Source: SB15 sp964639245
Lineage (GTDB): Bacteria > Chloroflexota > Anaerolineae > Aggregatilineales > J027
DNA length: 64,000 bases
Reading direction: 5' to 3'
NCBI GenBank assembly: GCA_964639245.1
Contig: CAZXCU010000003.1
Coordinates: 124,001-188,000, forward strand
The position numbers and the translations under genes were made by a program. This document shows positions 1 to 6,902 of the stretch, in pieces (within the stretch, counting starts at the first letter, position 1; each line of letters opens with the position of its first letter). A model generated the notes under the pieces. That model was not told the DNA's origin, searched no databases, and was given only the letters and a program-made list of their open reading frames with translations.

Positions 1-1
1 G

Positions 2-496
2 GTCGAAGCGCGGCTTTTCGAGATAGTAAGTTACGCTATCCTCAAGATTTATTATGCAGATCAGACTGTCCTTTGGGGTGAAAACCGGGATATTTTACGC
101 AGCGAACCGCTTCATTTGTACAAAACCGGACGAACCAACGCGAATGACGGGGGAATTGATTTTGTGATGAAACCACTCGGCAGATTTTTTCAAGTCACAG
201 AAACTGTAGATTTCCAAAAATATTTTTTGGACATCGATAAAATCCATCGCTATCCTTTAACTTTTGTGGTTAAATCGCTGGATACCCCGGAGCAAATTTT
301 AGAGAAAATCAAAAATCAGGCAGAACAACGCTATCCTGATGAGCGTATCGTGCAGCGCTATCTCCAAAGCATCGAAGAAATCATCAACATTCCAACCTTA
401 ATCACCTGTCTTGAAAAAATTCTTCAAAAAGAGCAGGTTGCTTTGGTGTTGAAGGAAATTATCCTTCAAAGCAAGGTCGAGTTTAATTATGATTAA
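2..496 (+). CDS. Restriction endonuclease-like protein, C-terminal part (cut by window edge)
   Basis: An open frame runs in from the left edge (first full codon at base 2) and ends at TAA 494-496, giving about 164 C-terminal residues. The stretch GRTNANDGGIDF followed by GRFFQVTE has the spacing of a PD-(D/E)xK nuclease core: an acidic residue in a GGID turn, then a beta strand where a Gln/Glu-type motif replaces ExK. This is common in type II restriction enzymes. The remaining helical tail has no motif I recognise. A methyltransferase partner, if present, would lie upstream of the window. The gene converges on and overlaps the lipoprotein gene by 4 bases. Family assignment rests on this one motif, so it could be another PD-(D/E)xK nuclease. 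Confidence 0.5.
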   Translation, partial: VEARLFEIVSYAILKIYYADQTVLWGENRDILRSEPLHLYKTGRTNANDGGIDFVMKPLGRFFQVTETVDFQKYFLDIDKIHRYPLTFVVKSLDTPEQILEKIKNQAEQRYPDERIVQRYLQSIEEIINIPTLITCLEKILQKEQVALVLKEIILQSKVEFNYD

Positions 497-1182
497 TTCC
501 CGCATTCAGGATTATCCAACGGACACATCCACGGGTCGCTGAGAATCCCTTCGGAAGCCCACCCGGTGGCATCCTTCGGCGCGTAGTAGACCTTCCAGAC
601 CCAACGGTCAAACCCGCACACCGGCCCGCCGACCAGATTCAACAACGCATTGTCGTAAACCAGCATCATCGAACGGTCATCATAGGGGTCATAGCGGAGG
701 CGAAGTGCGCCCACCCCGTTAAAATCGACCTGTACGGTATCCCCCACTTTAAATTGTGTCGGGGGCGCATCGGGGCAAGAAACATCAGGAGTCGGGCTGG
801 GGGTGCGCTGGATGGGCAGGGCTTCTAAGAAATAATCGCCGTCGATTTTGCGCCCATTCACCGCCATAAAAAATTCGGACTCAAAGCTAATTTCAAAACT
901 TTGTTCGCCAAGGTCATAGTGAAAATCTTCGCCATTGACGCGCAAGGTGAGGGTATTGGTCGCGGACGCGGAGTCAGTTAAGGGGACTGGCGGGGTAAAG
1001 CCTTCGCTGGTGAGAAAATCCACGCGGCTAAATTCATTCATCAGAATTGTAAGATTGCCGTAGGGGGTGGGGGAAGGCAACCGCACCGTGTCCACCGTCT
1101 CCGAATCGGAGGTGGGGTTATCTTGGCAGGCTGCTATGCAAAAAATCACCCCGATAAAAAAGACCCAGTGCCAGAATCGCAT
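493..1182 (-). CDS. Lipoprotein with C-terminal SH3-like domain
   Basis: The 229-residue product begins with a lipoprotein signal peptide, a hydrophobic stretch ending in IAAC (Cys19), so it should be lipid-anchored on the outer face of the cytoplasmic membrane. Residues 20-60 are a low-complexity linker containing SPTP. The central part is beta-rich and unrecognised. The last 90 residues (from VGDTVQVDFNG through GWASEGIL) resemble a bacterial SH3 domain, the ending also found in other secreted proteins of this window. It is a single gene that converges on the upstream nuclease fragment. No enzymatic motif is visible. A role in wall or surface binding is inferred from SH3b domains in general. 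Confidence 0.65.
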   Translation of the reverse strand: MRFWHWVFFIGVIFCIAACQDNPTSDSETVDTVRLPSPTPYGNLTILMNEFSRVDFLTSEGFTPPVPLTDSASATNTLTLRVNGEDFHYDLGEQSFEISFESEFFMAVNGRKIDGDYFLEALPIQRTPSPTPDVSCPDAPPTQFKVGDTVQVDFNGVGALRLRYDPYDDRSMMLVYDNALLNLVGGPVCGFDRWVWKVYYAPKDATGWASEGILSDPWMCPLDNPECGN

Positions 1183-1235
1183 AAAAAATCCTATTACGAA
1201 CTCCGATGATTGTACCCTACTGATATAATTTCCTC

Positions 1236-2282
1236 ATGGTGAAAAATCAGTTACAGGCACGCGCCCAAGCACTCGGATTCAATTTACTCGGCGTGACTCC
1301 GGCAGTTCCCTCGCCGCATGTAGAGGCTTATTTGCGCTGGATAGAAGCCGAAAGGCACGGCACGATGGGGTATCTTGCCCGTGAGGACAGAGTAGCACGG
1401 CGGCGCGATTTGAATGTGATTTTGCCGGATGTGCGCTCCATTATCATGGTGGGGTTGGATTATGCCGCGTTGAATATTCCTGAAAGTGTGCTGGCTGACC
1501 CCACCCGTGGACGAATTTCCCGTTATGCGTGGGGGGTGGATTATCATGCGGTGATGACCCCGCGTTTGATGCAGTTGGCGGATTGGCTGGCAGAAAAAAC
1601 CAATCCGGGGTCGTCGCACAAAGTCTATGTGGATACGGGCGCGATTCTGGAACGCAGCCACGCGCAGCAGGCGGGATTGGGCTTCATCGGCAAAAATACG
1701 ATGTTGATTCATCCACGCCGGGGATCCTATTTTTTTCTGGGTGAAATTTTGACCACGTTGGCCTTTGACGACTATGACGCGCCGCAGGTGGAAACGATGT
1801 GCGGGGGGTGTACACGCTGTTTAAAAGCCTGTCCCACCAATGCTTTTCCCAACCCCTATGTGCTGGATGCGCGGCGCTGTATCAGCTATTTGACGATTGA
1901 ACACAAGGGCGAGATTCCCCTTGAACTGCGCCCCAGCATGGGCAATTGGATTTATGGCTGTGATGTGTGTCAGGAGGTTTGCCCGTTTGTGCGGCGATTT
2001 TCTACCGAAACCACCGAAGGTATTTTCCGCACGTTTGACATTGACCGCGCCGCACCGCCCCTGCGTGATTTACTGATGAGTACGCCGCAAGATTTCCAGC
2101 GCAAATTTGAAAATTCCGCTATTCTGCGGATTAAACATGAACGCTGGCTGCGAAATGCGTGTATTGCGGCGGGTAATTCAGGGGATAAACGTTTAGTTCC
2201 TTTACTCGAAAGGATTGTGCAGCAAAAAGGGGTCTATCCTTTAGCGGCGAGTCATGCGGCATGGGCGATAGAGATGTTGTAA
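1236..2282 (+). CDS. queG: Epoxyqueuosine reductase QueG
   Basis: QueG reduces epoxyqueuosine in tRNA to queuosine, the last step of Q biosynthesis, using cobalamin and two [4Fe-4S] clusters. The 348-residue product shows the family layout. The N-terminal half carries the cobalamin-binding part with VDTGAILER, whose Asp133 aligns with the catalytic Asp. Next come two ferredoxin-type motifs, CGGCTRCLKACP (Cys189, 192, 195, 199) and CDVCQEVCP (Cys242, 245, 249) with Cys215 between them. A C-terminal HEAT-like helical repeat completes it. Length is normal. The ATG at 1236 gives the expected N-terminus, although no strong ribosome binding site precedes it. No other queuosine genes are nearby. Confidence 0.95.
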   Translation: MVKNQLQARAQALGFNLLGVTPAVPSPHVEAYLRWIEAERHGTMGYLAREDRVARRRDLNVILPDVRSIIMVGLDYAALNIPESVLADPTRGRISRYAWGVDYHAVMTPRLMQLADWLAEKTNPGSSHKVYVDTGAILERSHAQQAGLGFIGKNTMLIHPRRGSYFFLGEILTTLAFDDYDAPQVETMCGGCTRCLKACPTNAFPNPYVLDARRCISYLTIEHKGEIPLELRPSMGNWIYGCDVCQEVCPFVRRFSTETTEGIFRTFDIDRAAPPLRDLLMSTPQDFQRKFENSAILRIKHERWLRNACIAAGNSGDKRLVPLLERIVQQKGVYPLAASHAAWAIEML

Positions 2283-2333
2283 CTATAATTCAAGTTATAT
2301 AATAAACCTATGAATTGATTTTTGGAGTATTTA

Positions 2334-3122
2334 ATGAAAGATTACAAATCTATTTTTGATGCCATCGAAAAATCTCTTTTCCAGTATAGCACGCTGTCTC
2401 ATGATGAACTTCGAGCCTATTTAGATCCATTTAAAGGTTTTGAAAATAAGCAATTTGAGGATGATTACTATTTTAGGCAACTGATTCAGATTGTGTTTTA
2501 TTCGGGCTTCAAAGCGGAAACCGTGACCAATCGCATCGAAATTATTAATCGTTATTTTCCTGATTATGAAATTGCGAGCCAGTATAGCAGCCAAAATATT
2601 TCAGCTATGCTGGCAGATGTGCTGATGATTCGGAATAAACGTAAAATAGAATCCTGTGTGTTTAACGCGGGTGTTTTTAAGGAGATTGTGCAAGCATTTG
2701 GGTCATTTCAAGCCTATATTGACAGTTTTCAACCAACGATTTCATTTGAAAATTTAATGCTGCTTAAGGAAGAATTGGAATATAAATTTAGCGGATTAGG
2801 GCGTATCACAGTCTATCATTTTCTCACGGAGATTGGTTTACCCGTTTTAAAGCCTGATGTGGTTATTTGCCGAATTTTTAAGCGATTGGGTTTAATAGAA
2901 AGTGAACATCAACTTCTAAAAACAGTGATTCAGGGTCGTAAATTTGCTGAGGCAACAGGCCATCCAATTCGTTATATTGATGTAGTTTTTGTGGTGTATG
3001 GTCAGCTAGCGAACAGCACTTTTGGGATTGAGCGGGGCATTTGCTTACAGAGAAATCCACAATGTCAGATTTGTCATGCCCAACCATATTGTGAATATTA
3101 TGAGGATTCCCAGAAATCATGA
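2334..3122 (+). CDS. HhH-GPD DNA glycosylase: Tag-like core with Nth-type Fe-S loop
   Basis: This 262-residue protein looks like a base-excision DNA glycosylase. The N-terminal half resembles 3-methyladenine glycosylase I (Tag), including IRNKRKIESCVFNA and GSFQAYIDSF. A helix-hairpin-helix follows (FSGLGRITVYHF), then KPDVVICRIF, whose Asp175 matches the catalytic Asp of HhH-GPD enzymes. The Lys that makes Nth bifunctional is replaced by Ile (GRITV), so a monofunctional glycosylase is expected. The C-terminus has Cys237-x6-Cys244-x2-Cys247-x5-Cys253, exactly the Nth/MutY [4Fe-4S] loop, which classical Tag lacks. ATG 2334 is chosen because GGAG lies 7 bases upstream, rather than the in-frame TTG at 2322. 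The stop overlaps the next start (ATGA). Confidence 0.8.
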   Translation: MKDYKSIFDAIEKSLFQYSTLSHDELRAYLDPFKGFENKQFEDDYYFRQLIQIVFYSGFKAETVTNRIEIINRYFPDYEIASQYSSQNISAMLADVLMIRNKRKIESCVFNAGVFKEIVQAFGSFQAYIDSFQPTISFENLMLLKEELEYKFSGLGRITVYHFLTEIGLPVLKPDVVICRIFKRLGLIESEHQLLKTVIQGRKFAEATGHPIRYIDVVFVVYGQLANSTFGIERGICLQRNPQCQICHAQPYCEYYEDSQKS

Positions 3123-3340
3123 AAGATTATCACATCAATATTTTTTACAGTGAAACAGATGAGGAATACATTGCGGATATTCCCGATTTAAAATATTGTT
3201 CTGCGTCGGGGGACACCCCCGAAGAAGCCTTGAAAGAAGTCTTGGAAGCAAAAGCGCTCTGGTTAGAAGCGGCTAAAGCCAAAGGGATGGATATTCCCGA
3301 ACCCAGATACCGCCCGGCGATTTATCAGGCCAGCTATTAA
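3119..3340 (+). CDS. HicB-like antitoxin-fold protein (solitary)
   Basis: The 73-residue product has the HicB pattern: a partly degraded RNase H-like fold with EEYIADIPDLKYC, then SGDTPEEALKEVLEA, and a short tail ending PRYRPAIY. HicB proteins normally neutralise the mRNA nuclease HicA, but no HicA-sized gene with a dsRBD-like fold is next to it. It overlaps the glycosylase stop by four bases (ATGA), so the two are co-translated. It may be an orphan HicB used as a small regulator or a remnant of a toxin pair. The family call is good; the function is unknown. Confidence 0.75.
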   Translation: MKDYHINIFYSETDEEYIADIPDLKYCSASGDTPEEALKEVLEAKALWLEAAKAKGMDIPEPRYRPAIYQASY

Positions 3341-3372
3341 AAAAATACCCCTGTCTGAGATGGGCAGGGGTA
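3339..3372 (-). terminator. Intrinsic terminator for the minus-strand sigma operon
   Basis: Perfect 8-bp inverted repeat TACCCCTG...CAGGGGTA (3346-3353 / 3365-3372) with a run of seven A on the plus strand (3339-3345), which is a U-run on the minus-strand transcript. It sits 30 bases beyond the stop of the 3402-3623 gene. Confidence 0.8.
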
Positions 3373-3401
3373 CACTCAAGCAAATAGACTTGGTGAAAAA
3401 G

Positions 3402-3623
3402 CTAGCTGTCGAGGGCTGTTTTGCCGGAAAACGGCGCACCCAGAATCGGGGCGATGAGGCATACATTAAACACGCCTGCCAGAATGGGCAGCACCCCCAC
3501 CACCGCTAAAATAAGGCCGCCTGTGCCTTCCAGCACCAACAGCCCAATCAACACTAAGGCAACCCCTGCGATAATCCGAACCAACCGACCACCCATGCCT
3601 GCCATCATTTTTGCGAAAGCCAT
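3402..3623 (-). CDS. Small DUF2892 (YgaP-type) inner-membrane protein
   Basis: The 73-residue protein has two hydrophobic segments (about residues 17-35 and 38-57) separated by GTGG. This is the hairpin of the DUF2892/YgaP transmembrane family, which is often fused to or encoded with rhodanese and thioredoxin proteins. It is the last gene of the minus-strand run thioredoxin - ECF sigma factor - zinc anti-sigma factor, 57 bases after the anti-sigma gene, and is followed by a terminator. The context suggests a role in the same sulfur or redox stress response, but its molecular activity is not known. Confidence 0.7.
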   Translation of the reverse strand: MAFAKMMAGMGGRLVRIIAGVALVLIGLLVLEGTGGLILAVVGVLPILAGVFNVCLIAPILGAPFSGKTALDS

Positions 3624-3680
3624 TGTTATTTCTCCGTGATACTGTTCTCTTGCTGTTTGGATGCAGCAGGCCGCAAAAGG

Positions 3681-3929
3681 TTACACATTGGGGTCGGGTT
3701 TTTTGGAAAATGCCTCTTCCAGTTGGCTGAACAATTTTTGACGACGTTCCGCCGGGATTTTGCGCTGTCCCTGTTGTTTGTACAGGAAAATCATCTGCTG
3801 GGTGGAATCGAGAACAACGCGGCAGTTCTGGCAGGTGGCGAGATGGGCTTGGGCATCGTCGGTGAGTTCGTCGGTGAGTTCACGGTCAATGTAATCGGAA
3901 AGATAGCTTAAGAGTGTTTCGCAGTCCAT
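3681..3929 (-). CDS. zf-HC2 zinc-finger anti-sigma factor (soluble)
   Basis: The 82-residue product carries the anti-sigma zinc motif HLATCQNC (His-x3-Cys-x2-Cys, residues 29-36) after an N-terminal helix starting MDCETLLSYLSDYID. It has no membrane segment, so it should be a cytoplasmic, RsrA-like anti-sigma factor that holds the ECF sigma factor encoded just before it. Cys/His zinc sites in this family can release zinc when thiols oxidise. Together with the thioredoxin-like gene in the same operon, this suggests thiol-redox control, which is an inference. The start overlaps the sigma stop (TAATG). Confidence 0.85.
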   Translation of the reverse strand: MDCETLLSYLSDYIDRELTDELTDDAQAHLATCQNCRVVLDSTQQMIFLYKQQGQRKIPAERRQKLFSQLEEAFSKKPDPNV

Positions 3930-4498
3930 TAGACCACCTTTTCTTGAAAATAGCTGGAGAGTTGTTCGCGCAAGGCCAACCGCGCCCGATGCAAGCGGAC
4001 TTTGACCGCCCCCGCCGCAATATTCAGAATTGTGGCGGTTTCTTCGGTGGAAAATTCCTCGACATCCCGCAGGATGAACACGGCGCGTAAATTGGGATTG
4101 AGCGTTTGCACGGCGCGGTCAATTTCTTGCATCAGTTCTGCCCCGCTCAACAAATTTTCGGGGAGGGTTTGCCAGTCCACCAGCGTTTCTGGCACACAGA
4201 TTTCCTCGTCGTCGGTTTCATCCCATTCGACCTGCGGTTTGGCCCGTCGTAAACGACCCATCGCTTCATTATAGGCCACGCGATAGAGCCATGTGCTGAG
4301 GGCAGAACGTCCCTCAAACGAATCAATGTGTTCGATGAGCGCCATAAAGGTATTCTGCACAACGCCATCGGCAACCTGCTCATCGTGCATGAGACTGAGC
4401 GCAAGGTGATAAATTTTGTCTGAGTACATTTCAAAAACCTCTGCCAGCGCGTCTGAATCACGCTGTTTGAGGCGGTTAATCAGCGTCGTTTCCCCCAT
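3929..4498 (-). CDS. ECF sigma-70 factor
   Basis: The 189-residue protein has sigma region 2 (from DALAEVFEMYSDKIYHLAL through STWLYRVAYNEAMGRLRR) and region 4 with its helix-turn-helix (FSTEETATILNIAAGAVKVRLHRAR). The linker between them is short and acidic. The ATG at 4498 is chosen over upstream in-frame starts because GAGG lies just before it and region 2 needs little more N-terminus. This start lies 23 bases inside the end of the thioredoxin-like gene, so initiation may depend on ribosomes reaching that end. The cognate anti-sigma gene follows with a TAATG overlap. Promoters it recognises were not identified. Confidence 0.9.
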   Translation of the reverse strand: MGETTLINRLKQRDSDALAEVFEMYSDKIYHLALSLMHDEQVADGVVQNTFMALIEHIDSFEGRSALSTWLYRVAYNEAMGRLRRAKPQVEWDETDDEEICVPETLVDWQTLPENLLSGAELMQEIDRAVQTLNPNLRAVFILRDVEEFSTEETATILNIAAGAVKVRLHRARLALREQLSSYFQEKVV

Positions 4499-4895
4499 GC
4501 TGTTCCTCGATTTTGGCACGGATTTCTTGAGTATTGAGCGTGCCTTGTTGATGAATGATAACACGTCCCTGACCATCGAACAGCAGCAGGGCGGGAATCA
4601 AGGTGACATGGTAACGACGGGCGGCGGCGCGTCCCACCGGACTCAGCAGGTCGATTTTGAGGACATCAGCCTGTCCATGAACATCTGCTTCGAGCCTATC
4701 CACGATAGGCTTATTAACGGAGCAAACCGTTCAAAGGTTGGAATAAAACTCGACCACCGTGGGCTGCCCATCGGTGAGTTTCTGGTCAAGCTGCGGGAGG
4801 GTGGTGATTTCGCTGGGGCGAATGTACCAGAAAATGTGAATTCCGATAAAGATGAACCCCGCTAAAATGGCAAGTGCGGTCAACATTCGTTTCAT
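4476..4895 (-). CDS. Membrane-anchored thioredoxin-like protein; in-frame TGA at the CxxC position (candidate selenoprotein)
   Basis: Reading through one TGA gives 139 residues: an N-terminal membrane anchor (residues 4-24), then a thioredoxin fold with VVEFYSNL, the TGA as residue 55, TVC (Cys58), the helix KPIVDRLEAD, the cis-Pro strand VTLIPALLLFDGQGRV, and a C-terminal helix. The TGA (4731-4733) falls exactly on the first Cys of CxxC, giving UxxC if decoded as selenocysteine. A hairpin that fits bacterial SECIS spacing follows it. Start ATG 4895 has AGGA seven bases upstream. The frame on both sides of the TGA is intact. Alternatives are a nonsense mutation or a sequencing error (TGC or TGT to TGA). 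The protein would act outside the membrane or at its surface. Confidence 0.7.
4694..4733 (-). promoter_or_regulatory. Bacterial SECIS-like hairpin after in-frame TGA
   Basis: On the minus strand, 20 bases after TGA 4733-4731, comes a perfect 7-bp stem GCCTATC/GATAGGC with the triloop GTG (4694-4710). The loop therefore starts 27 bases after the TGA and its first base is G. That fits the general bSECIS description (an apical loop about 16-37 bases from UGA, with G early in the loop). The stem codes for the ordinary thioredoxin helix KPIVDRL, so chance cannot be excluded. Confidence 0.45.
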
Positions 4896-4952
4896 TGTCC
4901 TTTCCTTTTTCATTTAGAGGTCAATGGGGGCGGAAAGGTTACAGCATGAGGC

Positions 4953-5183
4953 AGAGGGCGGGATACAAATGGATATGAGGGCGGGTCACAGACCGCGCCT
5001 GTACAGATGGTTATGAGGGCGGGTCACAGACCACGCCCGTACAGGTGGATATGAGGGCGGGTCACAGACCGCGCCTGTACAGATGGTTGTGAGGGCGGGT
5101 CACAGACCACGCCCGTACAGGTGGTTATGAGGGCGGGTCACAAATGGGGATATGAGGGCGGGCCATAGACCGCGCCCGTACAG
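4953..5183. repeat. Tandem REP array 1 (38-bp units)
   Basis: Four head-to-tail units of exactly 38 bp start at 4977, 5015, 5053 and 5091, with truncated units at about 4953, 5129 and 5154. Each unit contains GGGCG-GGTC-ACA-GACC-(A/G)-CGCCC or a near copy. This folds as a 9-bp stem with one bulged base and an ACA loop, followed by a GTACAG spacer. The array ends at the stop codon of the transposase gene, so it is the downstream flank of a REP/RAYT locus. Confidence 0.9.
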
Positions 5184-5702
5184 CTAAGATATGTAATAGG
5201 TATCTTGTGACCATTTGGTGGGATTATTCATGATATATTCCCGGATACGATTTAAATCGGCCTCATCTCGAATGATATGCTCATAATAATCGCGCTTCCA
5301 GACGGGAACTCCTTGCACATTGCGAAGTTTGTTGATGCGTAACGCCGAAAATGATTTAAATGCTCCGATAATCTTTGATAAACTGGATGGACTGTTTTCG
5401 ATAAAAACTAGGATTCCATGAAAATGGTTGGGCATGATGACAAATTCGTCTAGCTCAAGATATGTGTGATGATCTGGCAAGGTGACCCATTGATCATGCA
5501 CAATATCGCCATATTCATTCAGATGCAGGATTCCTTCTGTAATGTCTCCCAACCGTAAGTCGTTGGTTGCGCTGGTCATGCCGTCTTTTTGCAACCATCC
5601 CCCATGCAAACAAATGGTCACATAATATGCTCCCGCTTGGCGATAATCATAGCCTTGCAAACGAATGGAGCGCCGATGGTGGATGTCTGGATTATAGGGC
5701 AT
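5184..5702 (-). CDS. REP-associated tyrosine transposase (RAYT, Y1 HUH family)
   Basis: The 172-residue protein matches the IS200-like Y1 transposase domain used by RAYTs. Features are RRSIRLQGYDYRQAGAYYVT at the N-terminus, the HUH metal-binding motif within MPNHFHGIL, and the helix RDYYEHIIRDEADLNRIREY, whose Tyr is the likely nicking residue, before NPTKW. RAYTs are single-copy enzymes thought to mobilise REP palindromes. Here REP-like tandem arrays lie directly on both sides (4953-5183 and 5818-6256), the arrangement expected of an active or recently active REP/RAYT system. Full family length and intact motifs argue that it is not a pseudogene. Confidence 0.92.
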   Translation of the reverse strand: MPYNPDIHHRRSIRLQGYDYRQAGAYYVTICLHGGWLQKDGMTSATNDLRLGDITEGILHLNEYGDIVHDQWVTLPDHHTYLELDEFVIMPNHFHGILVFIENSPSSLSKIIGAFKSFSALRINKLRNVQGVPVWKRDYYEHIIRDEADLNRIREYIMNNPTKWSQDTYYIS

Positions 5703-5770
5703 CGGATATTCTTAGGACTCCTTTGCTTCTATCATAACGTATCTTTAGAGATTGGGGAAAACTTCATGTA

Positions 5771-5793
5771 CGGGTGGGTCTATGACCCACCCC
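5771..5793. repeat. Isolated REP-variant hairpin
   Basis: Perfect 9-bp inverted repeat GGGTGGGTC-TAT-GACCCACCC (5772-5792), followed by C and TTTTCTCTT. The same hairpin with loop TGT occurs at 11262-11282. It lies upstream of the transposase start, between the gene and array 2. Confidence 0.8.
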
Positions 5794-5817
5794 TTTTCTC
5801 TTATCACCTACACAGTA

Positions 5818-6256
5818 AGGGGCGGGTCACAGACCGCGCCCGCACAGGTGGATATGAGGGGCGGGTCACAGACCACGCCCGTACAGGTGGATATGAGGGC
5901 GGGTCACAGACCGCGCCCGTACAGGTGGTGATGAGGGCGGGAAGCAGACCATGGTCGTACAGGTGTTATGAGGGGCGGGTCACAGACCACGCCCGTACAG
6001 GTGTTATGAGGGGCGGGTCACAGACCACGCCCGTACAGGTGGATATGAGGGGCGGGTCACAGACCACGCCCGTACAGGTGGATATGAGGGCGGGTCACNN
6101 NNNNNNNNNNNNNNNNNNNNNNNNNNNNNNNNNNNNNNNNNNNNNNNNNNNNNNNNNNNNNNNNNNNNNNNNNNNNNNNNNNNNNNNNNNNNNNNNNNCA
6201 GACCACGCCCGTACAGGTGGATATGAGGGCGGGTCACAGACCGCGCCCGTACATTG
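5818..6256. repeat. Tandem REP array 2, containing the assembly gap
   Basis: At least eight further copies of the GGGCGGGTCACAGACC(A/G)CGCCC palindrome, spaced 36-39 bp with GTACAGGTGGATAT-type spacers. One unit near 5934-5970 is diverged. The stretch 6099-6198 is 100 N, so the true copy number is unknown. The 5703-6376 interval holds no credible gene; open frames through it read repeat sequence. Confidence 0.9.
6099..6198. other. Assembly gap (100 N)
   Basis: Exactly 100 N, the conventional unknown-length scaffold gap, inside the REP array where short reads cannot resolve tandem copies. Linkage of bases 1-6098 to the rest depends on the scaffolding. Confidence 0.99.
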
Positions 6257-6376
6257 CAATACCGATCCCTCATGTTGCCAAATAGTACCGTTTGGCAGTC
6301 CAATTTGTCTGCAAAAGTCCCGCGATTTTTTGCCAGAGTGCGTTATAATGCGTATGAAACCGAAGGGAAATAGCCT

Positions 6377-6775
6377 GTGCGAAATTATGAAATCTTGGAT
6401 ACCATCACAGAAAATGACGGGCAGCTGCAACTGACGCATCGGGAAAGCGGGGCGGTGCATGGGGCGCTGACGCTGGCACAAGAAGGCGATAAAATTGTGA
6501 TTTCCGCCAGCGTAGGGGTGGTCGAGTTGGCGCTGCGGCTGCGGCTGGACGAATTCAAACGCCAAGTGGCTGGCCTCAAGCATGTTCCCGGTTTGACCAC
6601 CACCCGCCAGGTGGGAACGGTGCAAGCGTTCATCTGGCTAGGGCTGACCGAGAACAATGAACTGGTGCTGCGTCCGACTCTGTTGGTGGATGCGACAGGC
6701 AAATTAACCTTTAACATGATTGCTAGCGAAGCGTGTTATCAGCGCTTGGTGGAATGGCTGAATGTAAAAAAGTAA
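6377..6775 (+). CDS. Hypothetical soluble protein
   Basis: A 132-residue product with a GTG start at 6377, preceded by GAAGGGA. It has no signal peptide or membrane segment. It alternates short strands (IVISASVGVVELALRL, VQAFIWLGL, ELVLRPTLLVD) and ends in a helix, suggesting a small alpha/beta fold. I do not recognise the family. It stands alone between the REP array and gcvH. The codon pattern looks genuine and the frame has no strong competitor on either strand. Confidence 0.6.
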   Translation: MRNYEILDTITENDGQLQLTHRESGAVHGALTLAQEGDKIVISASVGVVELALRLRLDEFKRQVAGLKHVPGLTTTRQVGTVQAFIWLGLTENNELVLRPTLLVDATGKLTFNMIASEACYQRLVEWLNVKK

Positions 6776-6902
6776 GTGTTCGGGTGTCGGTAGTCAGTGA
6801 TTAGTGATCGGTCAAAGATGTTAAAACCTGTTTACTGAAAACCGATGACCGGCAATCTGATGTTCGAGAACTATCGACTGAAAATAATTAACAGGAGATT
6901 TT

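Noticed and set aside
4953..6256. Regular 38-bp repeats as a CRISPR array
   Set aside because: The units are contiguous tandem copies with no unique spacers and are themselves palindromic; a RAYT transposase sits between the two arrays and there are no cas genes.
5589..6434. A 281-codon open frame running through the N gap
   Set aside because: It translates REP repeats and 100 N; the periodic protein sequence is a by-product of the array.
6776..6902. Glycine riboswitch upstream of gcvH
   Set aside because: The interval lacks the tandem aptamer core; it contains only short TCAGTGATTAGTGATCGG-type repeat words.
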